A stretch of DNA of 22,306 nucleotides from Syntrophomonas sp. UBA5314 (GCA_002410325.1 DHRK01000045.1:3194-25499); one strand, 5' to 3'; shown: positions 1 through 8,002, counted from the first letter of the stretch. Numbers and translations are program-made. The notes: a model not told the origin generated them from the sequence alone.

Positions 1-320
1 CCCAGACGATTGGAAGTATAGGTATACAGGCCCATCTGACAGCCCTGCCGGACGGCCACGCCGACGAAGCCGCTGTTCATCTGCATCCGGTCCTGTATAT
101 CAGGGGCCAGGGTTCCCAGCGGTTTGACGTCCACTCCTCCGGTATAGACAATATCGCGGAGATCATTTTCCCGGATCCTCCGGGCTATGGCGTTCATAAT
201 CGCCGAGGGCTGGCCATTGCCCAGGGGGGCGGTTATGCCGTCCCCATCCTGAACCACTTTGGCGCAGTCTTCGGCGCTGCACAGCTTCTGGCGGTAAATC
301 TGTTCCCAACGTTCTTTCAA
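1..320 (-). CDS. Acetyl-CoA hydrolase/transferase family CoA-transferase, N-terminal part
   Basis: The reverse strand encodes an open frame of 106 residues running off the left edge of the window. It begins MKERWEQIYRQKL and contains the stretches DGDGITAPLGNGQPSAIMNA and YTGGVDVKPLGTLAPD. These resemble the N-terminal domain of the acetyl-CoA hydrolase / 4-hydroxybutyrate CoA-transferase family, which moves CoA between acyl groups and acetate. The catalytic glutamate of the family lies in the missing C-terminal half. I chose the TTG at 320 because GGAGGG sits 7 nt upstream of it. An in-frame ATG at 335 overlaps that Shine-Dalgarno sequence and has none of its own. The gene follows the acyl-CoA dehydrogenase by 50 nt and is probably the fourth gene of the fad operon, where it could activate fatty acids or release acetate. 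Family call is fairly sure; substrate is unknown. Confidence 0.8.
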   Translation of the reverse strand, partial: MKERWEQIYRQKLCSAEDCAKVVQDGDGITAPLGNGQPSAIMNAIARRIRENDLRDIVYTGGVDVKPLGTLAPDIQDRMQMNSGFVGVAVRQGCQMGLYTYTSNRL

Positions 321-370
321 TTTTAATCCCTCCATATTTTATACCGGGCCTGCTGCCAGGCCGGGGGCCG

Positions 371-2203
371 CTAGTAGTCGAAAATCTCCACCGGGGCGTC
401 TAACACCGAAGTATCACCTATTTTAACGAGTTCGGCGACGTGCCATACGTTGGGAACGGCATTGTTGAGGTAATAACGGGCGGAAATTATTTTACCCAGG
501 TAGAAGGTGTAGTCATAGTGCTCCGGGCCCAGTAGCTCGATCTGCTTTTGGGCGATGAGGGCCTGTTCCAGGAGCAGGTAGCCGCAGTAGAGCTGGGCGG
601 TGGCAGTCAGAATGCGCCGGGCGTATACCGCCATCAAACCGAGCTTTCCTGAACGGGCGTATCCGGCGATCATCATCTGAATGCCCTGGTAGGCCTTCAA
701 GGCCTTTTCCAATTGGCCCAGTTCCCCGGTGAGAGAGGCGGCGCTTTCCTTGGCGGCGGTGATGAAATCTTCGATTTCTTTCAGGGTGGCGGCAAAGAGC
801 GCTCCTTTGCCCTGCATCCATTTGCGGCCGATAAGGTCCAGGGCCTGAATGAAATTGGTCCCTTCCCAGATCGACCAGATCTTGCAGTCGCGGGCCGCGT
901 TGGCAGCCGGGTAGTCTTCACAATAGCCGTAGCCGCCGTATGCTTGCAGGGACTCGGCGACCAGTCCCCAGACCTCGTCGCTGGGGTAGGCTTTACACAG
1001 CGGGGTGAGCATATCGAGCCTATCTTGAGCCCATTTACGGCGTTCTTTATCGGGAGCGAACTCCCGGACGTCCTCATAGTAATAACACCTGGCCAGCAGG
1101 GCGCGGCAGGCTTCAGTGGTAGCCTTGTTTAAAAGGTACATGCGTTTTACGTCTTCGTGTTTATTGATGGCAACCCGGCCCGAGCGGGGAGCGCTTAAAA
1201 GACGGCCTTGAACTCTCTCTTTCCCATAATCTTTGGCGTTCCAGTAGGCGTTGGCCGCCACTGCGGTGGCCATGCGCCCGGTGTCCAAACGGGCTTCATT
1301 CATCATGTTAAACATCTGCCTGATGCCCTGGCCGATGCCGTTTTCGTCAGGAGGGGCGCCTATCAGCCAGGCGCGGCAGTTATTGTTTTCTCCAACCACC
1401 AGTTGGGCGGTAGCCTGGCCCTTTAAGCCCATTTTGTGTTCGATTCCGATGCACTGGACATCATTGTCGCTCAAGCTGCCGTCCTCGCCTATCCAGTATT
1501 TAGGCAGCAGAAACAGGGACAGTCCCTTGGTACCGGGGGCGGCGCCTTCGACGCGGGCCAGGAAGAGGTGGACAATGTTTTCCACATCATCCCGGTCCCC
1601 AACCGTTATAAAGATCTTTTGCCCCTTGATTTTATAAATCCCGGCGTCATCTGTGGGGTAAGCTTTGGATAAGAGGTCTCCCACATCGGAGCCCGAGGTC
1701 GGCTCAGTCAGGCACATGGTTCCCCCCCACTTACCGGAAAGTAAATGGGGCAGGAACCTGCCCTTCAATTCAGGACTGCTGAAAAGCTGCACCACGTGGG
1801 CCACGGCTCCGGCATTGCCTATGTAGGGCATTAAAGCGGGGTTGGCCGCGGCCATCATCTCCCATATGAGCCCAAACACGCTGAAGGGCAGGCCGCCCGG
1901 GTTTTCCACGTCAAAATTGCTGGCCCCCCAGCCCTGATCTTGAACGAAACGGTGGGCCTTGGCGAAGGAAGGAGGGATGCGGACCTGGCCGCCTTCCCAA
2001 AGCGCTCCGATGTTTTCACCGTCTTCCGCGGTCGGGGCGATGACTTCCTCGGCCACTTTACGCACCTGGTCCACGATGGTGTCCAGGTCCTCTTTGCTAA
2101 AGTAATCACGGTAGCGCTCAAAACTGAGGACTTCGTCCATAGGGAGCCATTCCTTCAATATGAACTTTATATCACGGGTGTTATAAGCGTATCTAAAAGA
2201 CAT
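371..2203 (-). CDS. Acyl-CoA dehydrogenase (long, ~600-aa class)
   Basis: This 610-residue flavoprotein should catalyse alpha,beta-dehydrogenation of an acyl-CoA, the first step of beta-oxidation. Visible motifs are the FAD/substrate signature CLTEPTSGSDVG (about residues 164-175), the second family signature QAYGGYGYCEDYP (420-432), and WEGTNFIQ with the probable catalytic base Glu447. Its length, its N-terminal extension and the extra helical C-terminal domain place it with the ~600-aa FadE/DmdC-like class rather than the ~380-aa short-chain enzymes. A 14-residue upstream extension (start 2245) is possible, but GGAAAGGA lies 8 nt before the ATG at 2203, so that start is preferred. Synteny (fadN, thiolase, acyl-CoA dehydrogenase) matches the fadNAE operon of Bacillus subtilis. 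A 138-nt gap with a GC-rich stem-loop separates it from the thiolase gene. The chain length of its substrate cannot be read from sequence. Confidence 0.93.
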   Translation of the reverse strand: MSFRYAYNTRDIKFILKEWLPMDEVLSFERYRDYFSKEDLDTIVDQVRKVAEEVIAPTAEDGENIGALWEGGQVRIPPSFAKAHRFVQDQGWGASNFDVENPGGLPFSVFGLIWEMMAAANPALMPYIGNAGAVAHVVQLFSSPELKGRFLPHLLSGKWGGTMCLTEPTSGSDVGDLLSKAYPTDDAGIYKIKGQKIFITVGDRDDVENIVHLFLARVEGAAPGTKGLSLFLLPKYWIGEDGSLSDNDVQCIGIEHKMGLKGQATAQLVVGENNNCRAWLIGAPPDENGIGQGIRQMFNMMNEARLDTGRMATAVAANAYWNAKDYGKERVQGRLLSAPRSGRVAINKHEDVKRMYLLNKATTEACRALLARCYYYEDVREFAPDKERRKWAQDRLDMLTPLCKAYPSDEVWGLVAESLQAYGGYGYCEDYPAANAARDCKIWSIWEGTNFIQALDLIGRKWMQGKGALFAATLKEIEDFITAAKESAASLTGELGQLEKALKAYQGIQMMIAGYARSGKLGLMAVYARRILTATAQLYCGYLLLEQALIAQKQIELLGPEHYDYTFYLGKIISARYYLNNAVPNVWHVAELVKIGDTSVLDAPVEIFDY

Positions 2204-2273
2204 TTTTATCTTCCTTTCCCGGTGGATAGCTCGTGCAGACATCAAACCAGACGGGTGGGATTACTGGTACGTT

Positions 2274-2308
2274 GCCCGGAGGCCGGGCATTTATATTGCC
2301 CGGGCCCC
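2274..2308 (-). other. Intercistronic GC-rich stem-loop
   Basis: In the 138-nt gap between thiolase and acyl-CoA dehydrogenase genes, CCGGGCA (2283-2289) pairs with TGCCCGG (2297-2303) around a 7-nt AT loop. A competing hairpin pairs GCCCGG (2274-2279) with CCGGGC (2283-2288). There is no T-run after it, so it is more likely an RNA-processing or partial attenuation element than a terminator. This is weakly supported. Confidence 0.3.
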
Positions 2309-2341
2309 CGGAAGGCAAGATAGGCGGTGGTATAAAGGTCT

Positions 2342-3526
2342 TTAGCACAATTCAAAGATGCCTGCCGCTCCCTGGCCACCGCCAATACACATGCTCACCA
2401 TGCCGTATTTAACCTGGCGTCTTTCCATCTCATTCATGAGGCTGACGGTAAGCTTGGAGCCGGTTGAACCCATGGGATGTCCCAGGGCTATGGCTCCTCC
2501 GTTGACATTGACAATGTCCGGATGGATGCCTAACTCGCGAATGCAGTACAGGGATTGCGAGGCAAAGGCTTCGTTCAATTCAATGAGACCGATGTCTCCT
2601 AAACTCAGTCCGGTCTGTTTGAGAACCTTGGGAATGGCAAAAACCGGGCCTATCCCCATCTCGTCAGGAGCGCAGCCGTGAACCGCAAAGCCTACAAACT
2701 TGAGCCGCGGTTTCAAGCCCAGTTCCCGGGCCTTGTCCAGGGACATCATTACCACGGCCGAGGCTCCGTCGGTGGTCTGGGAGGAGTTGCCGGCGGTAAC
2801 CGTACCGCCGGGGACGAAGGCCGGTTTTAATTTGCCCAGCCCTTCCACTGACACGTCGCCGCGGATACCTTCGTCGTAGTCAAAAACCATCTCCTGGGTG
2901 GAGAGTTGCCCGTCACCGCCCAGAGTGGTGATGCTTACCGGCACGGCCACGATTTCGTCTTTGAAGCGGCCCTCTCGGGTGGCCGCGGCGGCTTTCTGAT
3001 GGCTGGCCACGGCGAACTGGTCCTGATCGGCGCGGCTGACGCCGTAGCGGGAGGCTACGTACTCCGCCGTCTGGCCCATGCTGGTATAGATGTTGCCCAG
3101 AACCGGATCCAGGGCTATTTGCGGGTTGGGCCTTATCACCCCTCCCATGGAAATCAAGCTCATATGTTCCACGCCCCCGGCCACTACCACGTCGCACCGG
3201 CCGCACATGATGGCTTCAGCGGCAAAGGCTTCCGCCTGGAGCCCGGAAGAGCAGAAACGGTTTATGGTCACCGCCGGTACGCTCTCGGGTATACCGGCAT
3301 ACAGGGCGGTCACCCGCGCCGTGTTCAACCCGCATACCTGTTCGGGAGTGGCGCATCCCCAGATGACATCGTCGATCATTTCGGCGGAAAAACCGGGGCC
3401 CAGGCGCTGTATGGCCGCCTCCATGCACAGTTTGCCCAGGAATTCTGGTCGGGTGTCTCTCAAGGTGCCGCGGGGGGCTCGGCCGCCGCCCGTCCGAACA
3501 CCGGAGACGATTACAGCTTCTCTCAA
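2342..3526 (-). CDS. fadA: Acetyl-CoA C-acyltransferase (thiolase)
   Basis: This thiolase cleaves 3-ketoacyl-CoA to acetyl-CoA and a shortened acyl-CoA, the last step of beta-oxidation. All three family signatures are present: the nucleophile Cys94 in NRFCSSGLQ, His352 in GGAIALGHPMGSTGSK, and Cys382 in MCIGGGQGAAGIFE (numbered from the upstream ATG). The usual start would be the ATG at 3532, but AGGAGG lies only 2 nt before it. An in-frame TTG at 3526 lies 8 nt from the same AGGAGG and gives an N-terminus MREAVIVSGVRT, the usual beginning of the family, so I prefer it. The protein is then 394 aa, normal for a thiolase. It starts about 40 nt after the fadN stop and is almost certainly cotranscribed with it. 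A biosynthetic acetoacetyl-CoA thiolase role cannot be excluded from sequence alone, but the neighbours favour degradation. Confidence 0.93.
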   Translation of the reverse strand: MREAVIVSGVRTGGGRAPRGTLRDTRPEFLGKLCMEAAIQRLGPGFSAEMIDDVIWGCATPEQVCGLNTARVTALYAGIPESVPAVTINRFCSSGLQAEAFAAEAIMCGRCDVVVAGGVEHMSLISMGGVIRPNPQIALDPVLGNIYTSMGQTAEYVASRYGVSRADQDQFAVASHQKAAAATREGRFKDEIVAVPVSITTLGGDGQLSTQEMVFDYDEGIRGDVSVEGLGKLKPAFVPGGTVTAGNSSQTTDGASAVVMMSLDKARELGLKPRLKFVGFAVHGCAPDEMGIGPVFAIPKVLKQTGLSLGDIGLIELNEAFASQSLYCIRELGIHPDIVNVNGGAIALGHPMGSTGSKLTVSLMNEMERRQVKYGMVSMCIGGGQGAAGIFELC

Positions 3527-3566
3527 TCTCATTACCTCCTCATTGTTTATGCTGACCTCGTTACGA

Positions 3567-5951
3567 TTAATTGCGCAGGGGTTTGCCGGTTTTCAGCATG
3601 TGCGCGATCCTATCCTGGCTTTTCTGGGTCCCCACCAGGCTGATAAATACCTCTCTTTCCAGATCCAACAGGTATTCTTCAGTGATCGGGGAGCCGGCTA
3701 TCACGCTGCCCCCGGCCAGAATATCAATGATGCGGCAGGCAATATGCCAGTCATGATCGCTTATCACCCCGGCCTGCCACATCTGGCGGGTGCCGACCTT
3801 GAGGAGGGCCATGGCGGTCTGCCCGAAGGCGGGGAAGGACTTCTTGAGCGGCGGCCGGTAGCCGGCGGCAATCATTTCCCGCACCCGTTGCTTGGCATCG
3901 GTCAGCAGGTAATCCTGATTGATGGAAATGCGGTCGCTGTTCCTTAAGTGGCCCAGTTTCACAGCTTCCTTGCCGCTGGTGGAAACTCTGGTCATGGCGA
4001 TGTTTTGAAAATAGGGCATGATGAGATCGATGGGAAAGGCGGTGGTGCCGTTAACAGCATCATGGGTGCGCATTACGGCCTCTTTTACTCCTCCACCGGC
4101 GGGAATCAAGCCTACCCCGATCTCGACCAGCCCGATGTAGCTTTCTCCGGCTGCCTGAACCGCCGAGCCCTGCAGGGCCATTTCACAACCGCCGCCCAGG
4201 GCCATGCCTTTTGCAGCCATTACCACCGGTTTTTCTGAATATTTGTTGGCCAGGTAGACCTGCTGGGTGGCGGCCAGCAGCCGGTCGGCCAGAGCCCAGT
4301 CTTTATCGGCCGCCACTTTGGCCACAACCGTCAGATCGGCTCCCACGCAGAAATTTTTACCCGCGCCGGTTATCACCATACCCTCCCAATTTTTGGCCAG
4401 CTCCTCCTGGGCCTCGCCCATAAACTGAATCAGATCGGGATTGATAGCCGACGACCGGGTATGGCATTCCAGGCAGATGATGCCGTCCCCGATATCGTAC
4501 AGGGTGGCGGCGTCGCTCGATTTAATGGCCCGGTGGGCGGCTTCCTTGAGGATAATGAGTTCAGGCTGATGTCCTACCGGCCGGTATTTCTTATCCGGTA
4601 TGGAGTAATAGTAGTCCACCCCGGCTTCGGTTTTATAAAAGGAAGTGATCCCTGTGGCCAGCATTTCTTTGATCCAGGCCGGCACCGCCAGGCCCTCGGC
4701 TTCCATGCGGGCCACGTATCGGGGAAGGTCCAGGCCGCTCCACAGCTGGAAGGGACCCTGAGAGTGGTTGTAACCCCAGCATAGCGCCCGGTCCATATTG
4801 AGGATGTCGTCGGATACTTCCGGGATCTTGGAAGCCGCATAGAGGAACAAGCCGGATAGATGCCGCCATACGAACTGGGCCGCTTTATCATCTCCTTCAA
4901 AAAAGGCCTGCAGCTTTTCGGGCAGGGTGCGGGCCTTCTTGGCCGCGCTCAGGCTGGCAAAAGCGGCTGTTTGAACCGGCCCATAGGTGAAGCTGTGCAC
5001 GTCCAGCACCTGTTTTTCTTTACCTACCTTTTTATAAAACCCGCCTTTGGTCTTGTTGCCCAGCATCTTTTTATCCAGCATGGCCTGGGCGAAGGGGGGC
5101 AGGGTGTACATGGCTTTTTCGGCAGAGTCGCTGACGTTGTGCAGTACTTCGGCGGTCGACAATACGGCGATATCCACTCCCACCAGGTCGAAGAGGCCAA
5201 AGGTGCCCATGGCCGGGCGCCCGATAGCCGTACCGGTCAGGGCGTCCACTTCCGGCACCGTAAGCCCCAGTTCCAGCATCAAATTGGCGCAGGAGGGGCC
5301 GGCCCAATTGCCCAGGCGGTTGGCGATAAAGGCCGGTGTGTCTTTGGCGTAAACAATCCCTTTGCCCATGACTCTTTCCCCGAAATCGGCCATAAAGGCC
5401 ACCACTTCGGGCAGGGTGTCGCGGCCGGGAATCAGTTCCAGGAGTTTCATATACCGAACCGGATTGAAAAAGTGGGTGCCCATCCAGTACTGCCTGAATT
5501 CCAGGGGCATTGCTTCACAGATGGCGTTTATCGAAATGCTCGATGTATTGCTGGTCACAATGGTTCCCGGCTTGATAAACGGGGCGATCTGCTGCAATAT
5601 CGATTTTTTAACGCTTATATTCTCGGGGGCCACCTCAACCACCCAGTCGCATTCGCTCAGCCAGGCCAGATGGTCTTCCATGTTGCCGGTTTGTATTAAA
5701 GCCGCTTCCGCTTTGTCCATCAAGGCGGCCGGCTTGACTTTAATCAAGGCGGCTTTGTTGGATTCGGCTATGCGATTGCGAAAAGCGGGGCTTGAGGTGC
5801 TTAAGCCCTGGGCGATATCCTTCTCACTGAGCTCCCGGGGGACAATATCCAGCAGATAGCTGCTGATTCCGGCATTGGCCAGCTGGGCCGCAATGCCGCT
5901 GCCCATGGTCCCCGAGCCTAAAATCGCAACCTTCCTTATTTTTTTCTTCAC
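3567..5951 (-). CDS. fadN: 3-hydroxyacyl-CoA dehydrogenase / enoyl-CoA hydratase fusion (FadN type)
   Basis: This 794-residue bifunctional protein catalyses hydration and NAD-dependent dehydrogenation in beta-oxidation. The dehydrogenase comes first: a Rossmann motif GSGTMGSGIA (about residues 12-21), then GTHFFNPVRYMKLLELIPG with the catalytic His160/Glu172 pair, then the helical 3HCDH domain. The hydratase follows in the last third: GAGKNFCVGADL, ALGGGCEMALQ and EIGVGLIPAGGG. These keep both glutamates expected at the active site. The order is the reverse of proteobacterial FadB and the same as B. subtilis FadN (789 aa). The frame could extend 11 residues upstream to an ATG at 5984, but GGAGG lies 10 nt before the GTG at 5951, giving MKKKIRKVAILGSG, so GTG is chosen. 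It is the first gene of the operon and has a sigma-54-type promoter about 140 nt upstream. Confidence 0.95.
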   Translation of the reverse strand: MKKKIRKVAILGSGTMGSGIAAQLANAGISSYLLDIVPRELSEKDIAQGLSTSSPAFRNRIAESNKAALIKVKPAALMDKAEAALIQTGNMEDHLAWLSECDWVVEVAPENISVKKSILQQIAPFIKPGTIVTSNTSSISINAICEAMPLEFRQYWMGTHFFNPVRYMKLLELIPGRDTLPEVVAFMADFGERVMGKGIVYAKDTPAFIANRLGNWAGPSCANLMLELGLTVPEVDALTGTAIGRPAMGTFGLFDLVGVDIAVLSTAEVLHNVSDSAEKAMYTLPPFAQAMLDKKMLGNKTKGGFYKKVGKEKQVLDVHSFTYGPVQTAAFASLSAAKKARTLPEKLQAFFEGDDKAAQFVWRHLSGLFLYAASKIPEVSDDILNMDRALCWGYNHSQGPFQLWSGLDLPRYVARMEAEGLAVPAWIKEMLATGITSFYKTEAGVDYYYSIPDKKYRPVGHQPELIILKEAAHRAIKSSDAATLYDIGDGIICLECHTRSSAINPDLIQFMGEAQEELAKNWEGMVITGAGKNFCVGADLTVVAKVAADKDWALADRLLAATQQVYLANKYSEKPVVMAAKGMALGGGCEMALQGSAVQAAGESYIGLVEIGVGLIPAGGGVKEAVMRTHDAVNGTTAFPIDLIMPYFQNIAMTRVSTSGKEAVKLGHLRNSDRISINQDYLLTDAKQRVREMIAAGYRPPLKKSFPAFGQTAMALLKVGTRQMWQAGVISDHDWHIACRIIDILAGGSVIAGSPITEEYLLDLEREVFISLVGTQKSQDRIAHMLKTGKPLRN

Positions 5952-6093
5952 TAAACTGTTGCCTCCAATCCTTACCACCCACACAGGATGGTTATTCTTA
6001 TTTCAATACCCCTGCCGCGTAAAAGCCAAAAATATTGCGAGATAGATAATCGCTTTTTGACACCCCCTTAAAACACAGAATTGAAATACAAGT

Positions 6094-6110
6094 TTGCAAC
6101 TTTTATGCCA
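6094..6110 (-). promoter_or_regulatory. Sigma-54 (SigL/RpoN) promoter of the fad operon
   Basis: On the reverse strand the sequence TGGCAT-AAAAG-TTGCAA matches the -24/-12 consensus TGGCAC-N5-TTGCW. The invariant GG and GC dinucleotides are separated by the required 10 bp. It faces fadN and would start transcription near 6085, giving a leader of roughly 134 nt. This fits control by an enhancer-binding protein. No such activator gene lies in the window. Confidence 0.65.
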
Positions 6111-6147
6111 GAATAAGGAACGATTTAAAAAACCATTAATAAGCATC

Positions 6148-6163
6148 GCTCTTTCCGAAGAGC
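6148..6163. repeat. Perfect 6-bp inverted repeat upstream of the sigma-54 promoter
   Basis: GCTCTT and AAGAGC flank a 4-nt spacer TCCG. It is centred about 45-50 bp upstream of the sigma-54 -24 element. It could be a protein-binding site or a small RNA hairpin; no T-run follows on either strand, so it is not a terminator. Confidence 0.3.
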
Positions 6164-6185
6164 AGCCATTTCACCGGGCCTGGAA

Positions 6186-6578
6186 GCGCGTCCGCCAGTT
6201 AAGCCCGGATGAGGGATAAGCAGAGCAGTCCGGCCCTGACGTCAATATGAAGCAGTGTGTGTCAAATCACCCGGCCGGGATAACGAACCCCTCGGAAGCA
6301 AGAAGACGCCTTTGAGCAGTGAACGATGACGAAAAGCCAATGCGGGTTAAAAGATTACTGGCTGGAGTGTAGAGTGTTCGTTGGCCTGGTTGAAAACCGG
6401 GTTTAATGGTCGGGGAAATGCGAAGCAAGGGCGTCTGCCCGTTGTGTGCCACGGTGCTACAGCCGCGGCCAAGGATATTAATTCCTTAGCAGTAAATATA
6501 TACATGGAACGGGTAAGGAATATGCCTTCGGGAGGGCAGTAAAAGCTTCCATAACGGGGTGAGCGGGTATTGCTAGGG
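6186..6578 (+). mobile_element. Possible truncated group II intron (5' RNA domains only, no ORF)
   Basis: This gene-free stretch of the 629-bp gap before fadN has features I associate with domain I of bacterial group II introns. They include the strings GGATAACGAACC, CCTCGGAAGCAAGAAGACG, AAAAGCCAATGCGGGTTAAA, a CCTGGT-TGAAA-ACCGGG hairpin, GGGGAAATGCGAAGCAAGGG and GTGTGCCACGGTG, in that order. These are recalled patterns, not a computed match. No reverse transcriptase frame and no domain V hairpin (GAGC...GUUC type) follow, because the FeoB-like gene ends at 6581. If correct, this is the 5' half of an intron that has lost domains IV-VI. The 5' end is uncertain: GCGCG at 6186 could be a decayed GUGYG start. 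The alternative is another structured RNA. Confidence 0.42.
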
Positions 6579-6580
6579 AT

Positions 6581-7825
6581 TTAGATCAGCAGGCGGCCTA
6601 ACTGGTAGAAAATAACTCCCAAGAAGTAGGCCAGGGCCAGGGAGAAGACCACCGAAAAAGCGGCAAAGGGAAGGCTCTGACTCTCACGGCGGATGGTGCT
6701 GACCGTTGCCAGGCAGGGGGTGTAGAACATATACATGATCAAAAAGCTCAATCCGGCCAGAGGACTGATATTACTTACCAGAATACTGGTAAGGTTGCCC
6801 AGACCTTCAGAGGCATGGAAGAGTATGCCCAGGGTGGAGAGGGTGGTTTCCTTGGCAAAAAAGCCCAGGAACAGGGCCACAATCAACTGCCAGTTCAGGC
6901 CGGCCAGAGTGCCCAGGGGCTCAAGGACTCTCCCCAGCATCGCCGCATAGGACTGTTCAAAGCCTGCCCCCTGCGGAAAACTGGATAGAAACCATACGAC
7001 TACCGAACTGATTATGATCACATTCTTGATCTTATTCAGAAAATCCAGGGTGCGTTGCAGGGCGGAACGCGCAACAACCTTAAGACTGGGTTTATGCAGA
7101 GGAGGAAGGGTCAACTTTATTTCCCCGTTTTCCTCACGGGGATAGCGTGACTTTACCAGCACCGCAATCAAGCCCTTGACCAGCAGGCTAAGAACGATCA
7201 AGCCGCTCATCACCAGAGTGGCTGGCAGGGGAGAGAAAAAAGCGGCGGTAATATAGAGTATTACCCCAAAACGCGCCGAACAAGGAGTAAAGGTGCTGAG
7301 CAGCATCAGGAGCAAGCGGTCCAGACGCCGGGGGATGTCACGCGTACTGACTATAGACGGAACATTGCAGCTGTATCCGATCAACAGGCAGGAAAAGGAA
7401 TTGGCATCCATATGCAAGCGGTTCATGGGCGTTTGCATCAACCGGGCGATGCGAGCCGTATAACCGGTTTCATTGATAAGGGTGTAAAAGGTAAAGAATA
7501 TTAACATCTGGGGAAAAAAGGCCAGGGCTGAGCCAATACCCCGAAATAGGCCGTCTGATACCAGGCTGGTCACTATTTCCGGCAGCGAAGCGGCCAACCG
7601 GGAAGACTCAAAGAAAAGCGCCAGGTTATCCAAGCCCAGGCCCAGCCAGTTGGATACCGGTTTACCCAGAATAAAGCTGGCGGCAAATAAAGCGGTAAAA
7701 CTGAGCAGCATAATGGGATAGCCGGTATACGGATTTAAAAGGTAATAATCTATTCTCTGGAGGGGATTGGCGAAAAGAATCGGTCTTTCCCCGGCTAAAC
7801 CGTCATTCATTCTATTCTTACGCAT
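6581..7825 (-). CDS. FeoB-like ferrous iron transporter, membrane domain only
   Basis: This 414-residue polytopic protein matches the transmembrane half of FeoB: GLFRGIGSALAFFPQMLIFF, the first gate with CLLIGYSCNVPSIVSTRDI, then STFTPCSARFGVILYITAAFF, a KETTLSTLGILF segment and the second gate YTPCLATVSTIRRE. The N-terminal GTPase and GDI domains (about 260 aa in usual FeoB) are absent, and no G1 (Walker A) motif or FeoA is encoded nearby. The C-terminus looks intact. The frame opens at 7858, but that first ATG lies inside a Fur box. The ATG at 7825 has GAGG upstream and gives MRKNRMNDGLAG, so it is chosen. A Fur site over the transcription start supports a role in iron uptake. It could instead be a nucleoside-recognition-domain (Gate) protein with another substrate. 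Confidence 0.85.
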   Translation of the reverse strand: MRKNRMNDGLAGERPILFANPLQRIDYYLLNPYTGYPIMLLSFTALFAASFILGKPVSNWLGLGLDNLALFFESSRLAASLPEIVTSLVSDGLFRGIGSALAFFPQMLIFFTFYTLINETGYTARIARLMQTPMNRLHMDANSFSCLLIGYSCNVPSIVSTRDIPRRLDRLLLMLLSTFTPCSARFGVILYITAAFFSPLPATLVMSGLIVLSLLVKGLIAVLVKSRYPREENGEIKLTLPPLHKPSLKVVARSALQRTLDFLNKIKNVIIISSVVVWFLSSFPQGAGFEQSYAAMLGRVLEPLGTLAGLNWQLIVALFLGFFAKETTLSTLGILFHASEGLGNLTSILVSNISPLAGLSFLIMYMFYTPCLATVSTIRRESQSLPFAAFSVVFSLALAYFLGVIFYQLGRLLI

Positions 7826-7843
7826 AAGCCTATCCTCATTATT

Positions 7844-7862
7844 GATAATGATTATCATTTTC
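7844..7862. promoter_or_regulatory. Fur box
   Basis: GATAATGATTATCATTTTC matches the classical 19-bp Fur box (GATAATGATAATCATTATC) at 17 of 19 positions. It sits about 7 bp downstream of the -10 element and covers the expected transcription start, an ideal place for iron-dependent repression of the FeoB-like gene. Confidence 0.9.
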
Positions 7863-7868
7863 TACCAT

Positions 7869-7897
7869 ATTCTAACTCATAGCGCAGGTGACTTCAA
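7869..7897 (-). promoter_or_regulatory. Sigma-70 promoter of the FeoB-like gene
   Basis: On the reverse strand TTGAAG (7892-7897) and TAGAAT (7869-7874) are separated by exactly 17 bp. The -10 matches 5 of 6 and the -35 the key TTGA. The Fur box lies immediately downstream. Confidence 0.7.
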
Positions 7898-7948
7898 TAG
7901 TATGAGCAGAAATTGGAGCAGAGGGATCAAGATTTCTTAGACCATGCT

Positions 7949-7989
7949 AAAGGGACACGACCCGGCTGTTGGGCCAAGCGTGTCCCTTT
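7949..7989 (-). terminator. Long inverted repeat, probable terminator of the aminotransferase gene
   Basis: Arms AAAGGGACACG (7949-7959) and CGTGTCCCTTT (7979-7989) are perfectly complementary over 11 bp around a 19-nt GC-rich loop. It lies 13 nt after the aminotransferase stop. The stem's own AT end is TTT on the leaving side, but no longer T-run follows, so efficiency is uncertain. Confidence 0.55.
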
Positions 7990-8002
7990 CAGTCGCGGTT
8001 GA

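Noticed and set aside
2906..3643. A 245-residue rightward open frame across the thiolase gene
   Set aside because: It is antisense to a gene with all catalytic signatures and has Gly/His-rich translation typical of a shadow frame; no ribosome site or known domain.
3090..3947. A 285-residue rightward frame over thiolase and fadN
   Set aside because: Spans two well-supported genes on the other strand and has no recognisable family motifs.
4860..5699. A 279-residue rightward frame within fadN
   Set aside because: Antisense shadow of the dehydrogenase domain, whose Rossmann and catalytic motifs are intact.
6522..6537. Hairpin TGCCTT-CGGG-AGGGCA as terminator of the FeoB-like gene
   Set aside because: No T-run follows in the leftward direction, and it fits equally well as part of the suspected intron RNA.
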